Below are positions 7,991-14,847 of a stretch of 25,628 nt of DNA, in pieces. Position 1 is the stretch's first letter. Each line of letters starts with the position of its first letter. This DNA is from Oscillospiraceae bacterium (GTDB lineage Bacteria > Bacillota > Clostridia > Oscillospirales > Ruminococcaceae), in assembly GCA_028694405.1 (NCBI GenBank), contig JAQUTM010000008.1:1-25628 (forward strand), in the 5' to 3' direction. Under the pieces are notes generated by a model. It saw only the letters and a list, made by a program, of their open reading frames with translations, made no database searches and was not told the DNA's origin. A program made the position numbers and the translations under genes.

Positions 7991-8033
7991 AAAAAAGCCG
8001 ACGAATACTTTTTCAAGCATATCGTCGGCTTTT
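7991..8033 (-). terminator. Intrinsic terminator of the DUF5685-dnaJ-zinc ribbon operon
   Basis: A 12-bp perfect stem (7993-8004 with 8022-8033, core GCCGACGA) has a 17-base loop. On the minus strand it is followed by a run of six Ts (7991-7996 region). It sits 28 bases beyond the stop at 8061 and upstream of the metallo-beta-lactamase gene's promoter. Confidence 0.85.
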
Positions 8034-8060
8034 GTTGTGCGTTATAAAAACAGAGTGTGG

Positions 8061-8471
8061 TTAAAACCAAACCTTCATTTCAAAGCTTTTGCCACAGCGG
8101 GGACAATCCACATTATGTTTGCCTTTTTTTCGGGGAAACCGCAAATTTACGCCGCAATGGGGACAGGTGTGATACACCTTTGTACGACAATCTCTCACAC
8201 GGTTTTTGGTCAATTTACACCATGACCAAATAGGATTCCACAGCCTTAAAAAGGCGTCGTTTTCCGCCCGCCGTTTTGCATAGTTACGAGAAAACACACG
8301 GTAAAATCCAAATATCACAACAGCCAACGCCAAAAAATTTATCCATGCAGCGCCCATGGCCGAAGCCACTAAAATAAGCACCAAATAAACGCCTAACAAC
8401 CCATAATACAGCTTATCTATACCGTAGCGGCCTACCATAAAATGCATCATTTTTTGTTTAAATTTTTCCAT
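8061..8471 (-). CDS. Small membrane protein with C-terminal zinc ribbon
   Basis: The 136-residue protein has two hydrophobic segments (about 22-38 and 43-59), a basic linker, and a cytoplasmic-looking zinc ribbon with C103-x2-C106 (CPHCG) and C123-x2-C126 (CPRCG). ATG at 8471 has AAAGGAGAG upstream and follows the J-domain gene by 12 bases, so it is the last cistron of a three-gene operon. The role is unknown. The ribbon could recruit the J-domain partner or a client to the membrane (inference only). Confidence 0.8.
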   Translation of the reverse strand: MEKFKQKMMHFMVGRYGIDKLYYGLLGVYLVLILVASAMGAAWINFLALAVVIFGFYRVFSRNYAKRRAENDAFLRLWNPIWSWCKLTKNRVRDCRTKVYHTCPHCGVNLRFPRKKGKHNVDCPRCGKSFEMKVWF

Positions 8472-8483
8472 TGTCTCTCTCCT

Positions 8484-9179
8484 TTAACAGCCACAGCAAA
8501 AACGCATTAGGCACATTGTCATACAAATACTGTTCATGGCGCCAAGCGGTGAGCCATAGTGAGAGCTGCGCTCTTGATACATACGGCCGCCATTTTGTAA
8601 ATTATAAAGCAAAGTGGCGTACTGTTGGTTATTGGGCTCCATGCTGTTGGCACGCTGCGCATACTGGATAGCTGTTGTACTGTTGCCCATGCCATAGTGG
8701 GCAATGGCGCCGTAGTAATACCACTGTGCTGTACGCTGGGTACAGTTCGAAAGCGCATTTAATGCCTCGGCAAACTGTTGGTTATTTATATAAATTCTGG
8801 CCGCATTGATATAGCTGTCTTGTCCTGAGGCTTGACTGTCTTGGCTTTGACTGTAACCGCCAAAATCCCCAAACCCACCAAAGCCGCCAAAGCCGCCAAA
8901 ATCAGAATAGCTGCCTCTGTAGGTGTTGCCCGTATAGGTTCGGTACCCGCCATAGGGGTTTGCACCACTGCCGTATCCGCCATTTTGACTGTTTGTTGTT
9001 TTGCCGTTTCGTATCAAATCATAGGCCTCGTTTATCTCGCTCATTTTTTTTGCCGCATTGGGGTCATTTGGGTTTAAATCGGGATGATATTTTTTTGCCA
9101 GCTTACGGTATGCACGCGTAATTTCCTCCTCTGTTGCCCCACGCGAAACCCCCAAGGTTTGATATGGATCTGCCGTCAT
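8484..9179 (-). CDS. J-domain protein with Gly-rich linker, TPR-like region and Cys-rich tail
   Basis: The 231-residue co-chaperone-like protein has an N-terminal J domain (residues 4-58) with HPD at 32-34, the loop that stimulates Hsp70 ATPase. A Gly/Tyr/Phe-rich low-complexity stretch follows (67-110, with repeated GGFG units), then helices resembling one or two TPR repeats (125-190), and a tail with cysteines at 219, 223, 228, 229 and 231. The classical DnaJ zinc domain (CxxCxGxG) and C-terminal substrate domains are absent, so this is not the general DnaJ. The start ATG at 9179 overlaps the TGA of the upstream DUF5685 gene (ATGA), which indicates translational coupling. Confidence 0.88.
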   Translation of the reverse strand: MTADPYQTLGVSRGATEEEITRAYRKLAKKYHPDLNPNDPNAAKKMSEINEAYDLIRNGKTTNSQNGGYGSGANPYGGYRTYTGNTYRGSYSDFGGFGGFGGFGDFGGYSQSQDSQASGQDSYINAARIYINNQQFAEALNALSNCTQRTAQWYYYGAIAHYGMGNSTTAIQYAQRANSMEPNNQQYATLLYNLQNGGRMYQERSSHYGSPLGAMNSICMTMCLMRFCCGC

Positions 9180-9994
9180 TTGTTCTTTTTCCCCTTTTCC
9201 TCTTGTGCGGCTTCAAATTTACTCCACACACCGCAATATAGTATGTTTTCCAGCATTTCGCCATTTTTTGTTATGGGCAGCTTATGGTAAGCATCTACAC
9301 ATTCTGCCATGATAACACTCAACAAAATTTTATAATCCACATCCGTAAGGGATACCAACGGATTGTATCGCTCTTTTTGAATGTCCTCCCGCAAATCCAT
9401 TACGGCGTCCATCATATAAATAAATCTACCCAGTCTGTCGCCTAATGTGCGTAAAATTTGTGCGTATTCGTCCTCTTTCCATACAAAAAGCTCTCCCATA
9501 AGACGCCCAAAACATTTTGCGGGAATATCCGGATTGGTAATACCGGCTTTTTCTATATTGGCAAGCTCGTAAATGCAGGAGGCAATATTTAAGCATTGCC
9601 GCGGATACTGCTGGCTAATGCGCTTATTTGCCTGCGCCATTAGCTTTGCCTCGCTTAATTTTACTATATTTTTTTCGTCGTTCCAATCGTCTAAGCACTT
9701 ATAATATGCCAGTGCCACATTCATATCGGCAGCATATGCCGTAATATCATTAGCCGCGTAAGCCAAAGCCTTTGTGGGGTGTATGATACACCGTCCGTCC
9801 TCCGGCTCCAAAGGAATATCATATACGTCTGACAAAATTAAAATTAAAAATGCCATATCATAGGTTAGTGTAAGACGGCTAAAATTGCCATGCCTTTTGC
9901 CTATGGTTTTACACAGCCCGCAATAACAAGCTTTGTACAGTTCCTTTTGCTGTGGCGTAAGCTTATCGGTGTTGGCTACAATATATCCAAACAT
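9176..9994 (-). CDS. DUF5685 family protein
   Basis: The protein is 272 residues, mostly helical, with no signal peptide. It begins MFGYIVAN, has a conserved-looking Y-C-G-L-C motif (C23, C25, C28), a DDWND motif at 102-106 and D196-x3-D200-x2-E203-D204 (MDAVMDLREDI). I start at 9994, where GTGGAGAA precedes the ATG; the frame stays open to 10129 but that extension has no binding site. It heads an operon with the J-domain gene (4-base overlap) and the zinc-ribbon gene. The family name is from memory of clostridial DUF5685 proteins (FGYIxxN...YCGLC). Its biochemical role is not known to me; the two acidic motifs resemble those of class I isoprenoid synthases. A TATACT box lies at 10050-10055 on the minus strand. 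Confidence 0.8.
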   Translation of the reverse strand: MFGYIVANTDKLTPQQKELYKACYCGLCKTIGKRHGNFSRLTLTYDMAFLILILSDVYDIPLEPEDGRCIIHPTKALAYAANDITAYAADMNVALAYYKCLDDWNDEKNIVKLSEAKLMAQANKRISQQYPRQCLNIASCIYELANIEKAGITNPDIPAKCFGRLMGELFVWKEDEYAQILRTLGDRLGRFIYMMDAVMDLREDIQKERYNPLVSLTDVDYKILLSVIMAECVDAYHKLPITKNGEMLENILYCGVWSKFEAAQEEKGKKNK

Positions 9995-10188
9995 AATTTT
10001 TCTCCACTTAAAATTTGCATAAACCAGGCACTTTCGCACCTTTTTTATTAGTATACGCAAGTTTTGTAAACTAGGCATGAACACTGTAAAAACATTTTTA
10101 TTATAATAGAAAATTTTCTGCAACGCCACCTATTTTTACAATTTCCTTTTGGGAAAAACTTTTTACAGATTAAATTTTTATTTAACAG

Positions 10189-10217
10189 TTGACATCATCT
10201 CTCTACTGTGCTAAACT
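10189..10217 (+). promoter_or_regulatory. Sigma-A promoter of the T-box/trpB unit
   Basis: TTGACA (10189-10194), a perfect -35, is followed after 17 bases by TAAACT (10212-10217). It sits just upstream of the T-box leader, so transcription would begin near 10224. Confidence 0.85.
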
Positions 10218-10223
10218 GCAAGA

Positions 10224-10494
10224 AACCGATGAGAAAGAGTAAGTACACTTTTTTCCTCCGTTGCAGAGAGCCGCAGTTTGGTGCAATGCGGTACGCAGGG
10301 TAAAGTAGAATGGGCTTTCGAGGGCAAGCAGAACCATACAGTATGCAAGCCGGAGTAAGGGCGCTTCGTTAACAAAGGCCGGCGTATGTTTGTACGCACA
10401 AGGGGACGCTTTTATTGCGTCAAGCCGGGTGGCACCGCAGGAGTTTATCGCTCTTGTCCCAGCAGAAATTGCAAGGGGACGAGGGCGTTTTTTT
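10224..10494 (+). promoter_or_regulatory. Tryptophan-specific T-box leader
   Basis: Such leaders bind an uncharged tRNA and then allow read-through. The conserved T-box GGGTGGCACCGCA lies at 10427-10439. Upstream, Stem I shows AGAGAGCCGCAG and a GGTGCAA apical element (10280-10286), and the specifier bulge GTAGAATGGGC carries UGG (Trp) at 10311-10313. The bulge sequence UGGC in the T-box pairs with a tRNA 3' end GCCA, which implies discriminator base G73, as in bacterial tRNA-Trp. A terminator hairpin follows at 10449-10494. Neighbouring readings (AUG, GGG) fit the downstream gene less well. The leader controls the trpB-type gene starting at 10531. Confidence 0.93.
10449..10494 (+). terminator. 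Regulated terminator of the T-box
   Basis: CGCTCTTGTCCC (10449-10460) pairs with GGGACGAGGGCG (10476-10487) over 12 bp including G-U pairs, followed by seven Ts (10488-10494). It lies just downstream of the T-box sequence, as expected for the mutually exclusive antiterminator/terminator switch. Confidence 0.88.
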
Positions 10495-10530
10495 ATGCTC
10501 TTTTTCCCGTACAAGAAAGGAGCTGTTATT

Positions 10531-11916
10531 ATGAGCACAAGCGAAAACAAAATTCCGTACAAAATTTATCTTACAGAAGAGGAGATGCCCAAACAGTGGT
10601 ATAACGTGCGTGCAGACATGAAAAACAAGCCTGCCCCTCTGTTAAACCCCGGTACTCTACAGCCTATGGGCTATGATGATTTGCGCCCTGTGTTTTGCGA
10701 TGAGCTGATTGAGCAAGAGCTGGATAACACCACCGCCTATATCGATATTCCAAAAGAAATTTCCGATTTTTATAAAATGTACCGTCCCTCACCCTTGGTG
10801 CGAGCCTATTGCCTGGAGGAAAAACTGGGTACTCCCGCCAAAATTTATTATAAATTTGAGGACAACAACACCAGTGGCAGCCACAAGCTAAACAGTGCCA
10901 TTGCACAGGCTTATTATGCAAAAAAACAGGGACTTAAAGGCGTTACCACCGAAACCGGAGCCGGGCAGTGGGGTACTGCCCTAAGCATGGCATGCTCCTA
11001 TCTGGGCCTTGACTGCAAGGTGTATATGGTAAAATGCTCTTATGAACAAAAGCCTTTTCGTCGAGAGGTTATGCGCACCTACGGCGCAAATGTAACACCC
11101 AGCCCAAGCCAAACAACAGCTGTGGGTCGCAAAATTTTACAAGAGCACCCGGGTACTACAGGCAGCTTAGGCTGTGCCATAAGCGAAGCCGTAGAGGCGG
11201 CAACCTCTGCCGAGGGCTACCGCTATGTGCTGGGCAGCGTGCTTAATCAGGTACTGCTGCATCAATCTATTATCGGGCTGGAAACCAAAGCTGCTTTGGA
11301 TAAGTATGGCGTAAAACCGGATATTATCATCGGCTGTGCCGGAGGCGGCTCTAATCTGGGGGGATTGATTTCTCCCTTTATGGGCCAGCAGCTGCGCGGC
11401 GAGGCAACATATAAATTTATTGCTGTAGAACCTGCCAGCTGTCCCAGCTTTACCCGTGGTAAATTTGCCTACGATTTTTGCGACACCGGCATGGTTTGTC
11501 CACTTGCAAAGATGTATACCTTGGGCAGCGGATTTATCCCTTCCGCCAATCATGCGGGCGGCCTGCGCTACCATGGCATGAGCCCTGTATTAAGCCAGCT
11601 TTACCACGAGGGGCTTATGGAGGCACGCAGTGTAGAACAAACCAGCGTTTTTGAAGCTGCCGAGCAATTTGCCCGTGTAGAGGGCATTTTGCCTGCACCC
11701 GAAAGCAGCCATGCAATTCGCGTAGCCATTGATGAGGCCATGCGCTGCAAAGAGACCGGGGAAGAAAAAACCATTGTTTTTGGCCTTACCGGAACAGGCT
11801 ATTTTGATATGTATGCCTACGAAAAATTTCACGACGGTCAAATGTCAGATTATATCCCTACAGATGCCGACTTACAGGTAGGGTTTGACGGTATTCCACC
11901 ACAACCACAGGAATAG
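10531..11916 (+). CDS. trpB: TrpB2-type tryptophan synthase beta chain (PLP enzyme)
   Basis: The enzyme condenses indole with L-serine to L-tryptophan. The protein is 461 residues, longer than the ~400 of TrpB1, with the extended N-terminus of the TrpB2 group (PYKIYLTEEEMPKQWYN). The PLP-binding Lys is K119 in GSHKLNSA, the catalytic loop is ETGAGQWG (141-148), and the phosphate-binding GGGSN is at 271-275. I start at ATG 10531, preceded by AAAGGAG; an in-frame opening to 10390 runs through the T-box and is not coding. No trpA, trpE or other trp gene is adjacent, so it may salvage indole or work with a distant alpha subunit (inference). The Trp T-box shows it responds to uncharged tRNA-Trp. 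Confidence 0.93.
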   Translation: MSTSENKIPYKIYLTEEEMPKQWYNVRADMKNKPAPLLNPGTLQPMGYDDLRPVFCDELIEQELDNTTAYIDIPKEISDFYKMYRPSPLVRAYCLEEKLGTPAKIYYKFEDNNTSGSHKLNSAIAQAYYAKKQGLKGVTTETGAGQWGTALSMACSYLGLDCKVYMVKCSYEQKPFRREVMRTYGANVTPSPSQTTAVGRKILQEHPGTTGSLGCAISEAVEAATSAEGYRYVLGSVLNQVLLHQSIIGLETKAALDKYGVKPDIIIGCAGGGSNLGGLISPFMGQQLRGEATYKFIAVEPASCPSFTRGKFAYDFCDTGMVCPLAKMYTLGSGFIPSANHAGGLRYHGMSPVLSQLYHEGLMEARSVEQTSVFEAAEQFARVEGILPAPESSHAIRVAIDEAMRCKETGEEKTIVFGLTGTGYFDMYAYEKFHDGQMSDYIPTDADLQVGFDGIPPQPQE

Positions 11917-12010
11917 TGCTTGCATTATCGGCTTTGTCCTGCACCGTTCCCTCACATTATACGGTGTAGCGGCTCTGTCGGTTTCCCTCCAAAAGGCTGC
12001 TAAAGCGCCT

Positions 12011-12061
12011 ACATAACAAAAGCGGACGGCAAAGTGCAGTTGCTGTCCGCTTTTGTTATGT
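12011..12061. terminator. Long bidirectional terminator between trpB and the convergent kinase-like gene
   Basis: A 22-bp stem with a single G-U pair (12011-12032 with 12040-12061) closes a 7-base loop. The core GCGGACGGCAA is flanked by AAAA/TTTT inside the symmetric outer stem, so the same hairpin can stop transcription from either side. Confidence 0.85.
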
Positions 12062-12080
12062 AAATTTTAAACGCAGTCTT

Positions 12081-12608
12081 TCAAAAATCACGCTTAGCCT
12101 CCAGCGTTTGACGCAAAAAAGTCTGCACTTGTTTTCTGTTTTTAAGCTCTACCGTTTTATGCGGATAAGCCGCTTTTATTGCTGCATAATTTTGTTTGTA
12201 CTTTTTTGTGCGCCCGCCATATAAAAGCCAGCTGATAAATTCAAAATCAAATTTTTCCGTGCAGCCGTTTGCGCTGCTTTCACGCACTTTGTTTTTATAT
12301 TGCAAATATCGCATAAATGCTTGCCACACACATACGCGGCGGGGAAAGTTAAAAAACACAATTTGCTGTGCCTGCTGCAAACGCTCTTCTTGATAAAATT
12401 TTTTATAATTTCCGTCTATTACCCAGTTTTTATTTTCTTGCATAAAATTTCGTACTATCTTTTGTGCCTGAGCTTTTTCCCGCTCTTGCCAGTCGCTTTC
12501 AAACTGTACGGTATCCAAATATAACAAGGGTATTTTATAAATCTCTGCCAATCTTTTTGCTAAAGTAGATTTTCCTGCGCCGCTGTAACCGATAAGTGCT
12601 ATTTTCAT
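12081..12608 (-). CDS. P-loop kinase-like protein (adenylate kinase/topology-modulation type)
   Basis: The 175-residue soluble protein starts MKIALIGYSGAGKST with a Walker A motif at 7-15. This is followed by LLYLDTVQF and NWVIDGNY, the layout of the small P-loop NTPase group often annotated DNA topology modulation protein FlaR or AAA family ATPase. The phosphate acceptor is unknown. ATG at 12608 has an AGGAGG-type site 10 bases upstream. It is monocistronic and is transcribed convergently to trpB and divergently from the AEC gene. Confidence 0.85.
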   Translation of the reverse strand: MKIALIGYSGAGKSTLAKRLAEIYKIPLLYLDTVQFESDWQEREKAQAQKIVRNFMQENKNWVIDGNYKKFYQEERLQQAQQIVFFNFPRRVCVWQAFMRYLQYKNKVRESSANGCTEKFDFEFISWLLYGGRTKKYKQNYAAIKAAYPHKTVELKNRKQVQTFLRQTLEAKRDF

Positions 12609-12682
12609 TTTTTATTTTCCTCCTTTTCTCTTTTATTATCTCTTTTTTCTCTTGTAACTGCATACCAATTTTAAAAAGCCTG

Positions 12683-12691
12683 TGCTATACT
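12683..12691 (+). promoter_or_regulatory. Extended -10 promoter for the AEC transporter gene
   Basis: TGCTATACT (TGn plus TATACT at 12686-12691) fits an extended -10 element. No good -35 lies at 17 bases. It sits 42 bases upstream of the start at 12734. Confidence 0.5.
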
Positions 12692-12733
12692 TTACAAGTT
12701 ATAGCTAAAACCTACTATTTTGAGGAGTATTGT

Positions 12734-13654
12734 ATGAGTACCGTTTTGTGGAAGGCCGCCTCTTTTTTATTTATTATGGCACTGGGTGTTTTACTGCGTA
12801 AAGCGCACATTTTTGGTGAGGAAGATTACAAGATACTGGTTAAAATTGTTTTAAATATTACTTTACCCGCCGCTATTATTGCAAACTTTGCTACCATTCG
12901 CATTGATACTTCTATGTTGGTTATTATTGCATTCGGCTTTTTTTGCAATGTGTTTATGCTGGGGTTGGGCTGGCTGCTTACCCGCAAAGCACAAAACAGC
13001 AGCAAGGCACTTTATATGTTAAATTTATCGGGGTATAATATCGGTGCTTTTGTTATTCCCTATGCACAAAGCTTTTTTGGTCCTTTAGGCGTTGTTACCG
13101 CCTGTATGTTTGACGCCGGAAATTCTATCATGTGTACAGGCGTAGCCTACGCTAGCACCTGCGCCGCTGTAGGCAATAACGGCCAGCGCATTGGCGTAAA
13201 AGACATTGTGCTTAAGCTTTTAACCTCTATGCCGTTTATGTCCTATACCATTATGCTTATTTTTACGTTTACGGGCTTACAGCTGCCGCAAATTGCTTTT
13301 GATTTTATTGCGCCTATTGCACAGGCAAACACCTTTGCTGCCATGCTGATGATTGGCTTGATGTTTCGGATTGATGTAAAAGGCGGCGCTACTAAAAAAG
13401 CGGTATCTATTGTAGCGCTGCGAATGCTGTTTGCAACCGGCTTTGCCTGCTTTGTATATTTCTGCCTGCCTTTCTCTTTAGAGGTACGGCAAGCACTTTC
13501 TATTGTTGCCTTTGCGCCTATCTCGGTAGCCTCTACACCCTTTGCAGTACGCTGCGGCGCCGACAGCGGTTTGGCGGGCTTTACCAATTCTCTCTCCATA
13601 GCCGCCAGTGTAATTGCTTTAACCGGTATTATGATTGGCTTTGGCTGCGCGTAA
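12734..13654 (+). CDS. AEC (auxin efflux carrier) family transporter
   Basis: This is an integral membrane protein of 306 residues with about ten hydrophobic helices in two five-helix halves, the AEC/malate permease layout. The first half has LNITLPAAIIANFATI and SGYNIGAFVIPYAQSFFG. The second half has FAPISVASTPFAVRCG with the conserved proline-broken helix. Bacterial relatives move malate, malonate or other carboxylates; the substrate cannot be determined here. ATG at 12734 is preceded by GAGGAG, and an in-frame opening to 12596 has no site. It is a single gene ending at a strong terminator. Confidence 0.88.
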   Translation: MSTVLWKAASFLFIMALGVLLRKAHIFGEEDYKILVKIVLNITLPAAIIANFATIRIDTSMLVIIAFGFFCNVFMLGLGWLLTRKAQNSSKALYMLNLSGYNIGAFVIPYAQSFFGPLGVVTACMFDAGNSIMCTGVAYASTCAAVGNNGQRIGVKDIVLKLLTSMPFMSYTIMLIFTFTGLQLPQIAFDFIAPIAQANTFAAMLMIGLMFRIDVKGGATKKAVSIVALRMLFATGFACFVYFCLPFSLEVRQALSIVAFAPISVASTPFAVRCGADSGLAGFTNSLSIAASVIALTGIMIGFGCA

Positions 13655-13670
13655 ACAGCTTAAAGCTTTG

Positions 13671-13703
13671 CCCGCAACAGGTTAGCCTGTTGTGGGTTTT
13701 TTT
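13671..13703 (+). terminator. Intrinsic terminator of the AEC gene
   Basis: CCCGCAACAGG (13671-13681) pairs with CCTGTTGTGGG (13686-13696) across a TTAG loop, 11 bp with one G-U, followed by seven Ts (13697-13703). It begins 16 bases after the stop. Confidence 0.93.
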
Positions 13704-13749
13704 ATCTGTTTTTTGGTGTCTTGTGGCTTTAACGCCAAGCTTTGTTGTT

Positions 13750-13779
13750 TTGTTTTCTTGTAACGTGTTACAATATATT
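13750..13779 (+). promoter_or_regulatory. Candidate promoter of the pectin methylesterase gene
   Basis: TTGTTT (13750-13755) and TATATT (13774-13779) are separated by 18 bases. The spacer is almost entirely occupied by a palindrome (13758-13773). Confidence 0.5.
13758..13773. promoter_or_regulatory. 16-bp palindromic operator candidate in the pectin methylesterase promoter
   Basis: TTGTAACGTGTTACAA has 7-bp arms and a GT centre. It resembles LacI/GalR-family operators and matches most of the catabolite-responsive element consensus, but the central CG of that consensus is GT here. Its position between -35 and -10 would allow a repressor to block RNA polymerase. The cognate regulator is not in the window. 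Confidence 0.55.
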
Positions 13780-13857
13780 TTACCGTTTAGGGTGTAACGC
13801 ATAATGGCTTTTACTTTATAGGAAAGGCTTAAATTATTTAAGGAGCAATTTTATATT

Positions 13858-14811
13858 ATGTTAGAAATATATGTAGCACAAGACAAAACCGGAGATTTTG
13901 TGACTATAACCGAGGCGGTTAACAGCGTGCCCTATGGCACTACCGCCACTATTTTTATTGCCGCAGGCGTATATTGTGAAAAAATTTTTTGTGAAAAGAA
14001 AAACCTTATTCTCATCGGTGCCGGCACCGACCAAACGGTTCTTACTTGGAACGATGGCGGCAAGCAGCCTCACTGTGACGGACGCAAAAAAGGCACCTTT
14101 CGCAGCTACAGTATCTTTTTGGGCGGGGAGCATATCACGGTAAAAAACTTGACCATTTCCAACACCGCAGGTGACGGGCGTATCGTAGGGCAGGCCATTG
14201 CCGCCTATGTAGATGCCGATACCGCTTACTTTGAAAACGTACATCTTCTGGGCCGACAAGACACCTTATTTTGCGCCCCCTTACCGTTACAGGAACGCGA
14301 GGAAAACGGCTTTTTGGGCCCTCGGCATTTAACAGCCCGCAAGGCAACCGCCCAATATTATAAAAACTGTTTTATCAGCGGAGATGTTGACTTTATTTTT
14401 GGCGGTGCAGACGCGGTTTTTGACACCTGTGAAATTTTTTCTTATAACCGAGACAGCGCCGTCAACGGCTATGTTGCTGCGCCTTGCACGCCGGCACAGG
14501 GTATTGGGTTTATTTTTATAAACTGCCATTTTACTTCAAATTGTCCGCCGCACAGCGTATATTTGGCCCGTCCATGGCGGTCCTTGGCAAAAGCCGCTTT
14601 TTTAAATTGCTGTTTAGACGCACATATTCATTCACAAGGCTTTGCGGGTTGGGGCGACGTTTTAAAGGCAGAACCTGAAACCACCTTTGTGGAATGTGAA
14701 AGCAGTGGAGCAGGAGCGTGTTCTGCACGAGTGGCATGGGCTGCGGCTTGTGTTGATAAAGCGGCGCTTTTAGCCAATATTAAGCATATTAAAAAAGCCG
14801 TTTTGCTCTAG
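13858..14811 (+). CDS. Pectin methylesterase, carbohydrate esterase family 8, no signal peptide
   Basis: The enzyme removes methyl esters from homogalacturonan. The 317-residue protein is a right-handed beta-helix with the family active site intact: Q112 in GQA, Q134-D135 in GRQDTL (acid/base), D178 in GDVDFIFG (nucleophile) and R238 in YLARPW. The N-terminus (MLEIYVAQDKTGDF) goes straight into the first strand, so the protein should stay in the cytoplasm and act on imported oligogalacturonides (inference). AGGAG at 13841-13845 precedes the ATG at a rather long 12 bases. It has its own promoter with an operator-like palindrome. No terminator is evident before the convergent RmlD-like gene 36 bases away. 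Confidence 0.93.
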   Translation: MLEIYVAQDKTGDFVTITEAVNSVPYGTTATIFIAAGVYCEKIFCEKKNLILIGAGTDQTVLTWNDGGKQPHCDGRKKGTFRSYSIFLGGEHITVKNLTISNTAGDGRIVGQAIAAYVDADTAYFENVHLLGRQDTLFCAPLPLQEREENGFLGPRHLTARKATAQYYKNCFISGDVDFIFGGADAVFDTCEIFSYNRDSAVNGYVAAPCTPAQGIGFIFINCHFTSNCPPHSVYLARPWRSLAKAAFLNCCLDAHIHSQGFAGWGDVLKAEPETTFVECESSGAGACSARVAWAAACVDKAALLANIKHIKKAVLL

Positions 14812-14847
14812 CTTTACGTTTAAGTTGTGCTTACCGGTACTTTACTT

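Noticed and set aside
8860..8910. GGFG repeats as a DNA tandem repeat or CRISPR-like array
   Set aside because: They are the Gly-rich linker of the J-domain protein, short and without spacers.
10060..10072. Palindrome AGTTTTGTAAACT upstream of the DUF5685 gene as operator
   Set aside because: Short and A/T-rich, expected by chance; no second copy seen at a related gene.
10390..10530. N-terminal extension of the TrpB reading frame
   Set aside because: It runs through the T-box and its terminator; the ATG at 10531 has a proper AAAGGAG.
13758..13773. Calling the pectin methylesterase palindrome a CcpA cre site
   Set aside because: The central CG required by the cre consensus is GT here, so only a generic LacI-type operator is claimed.
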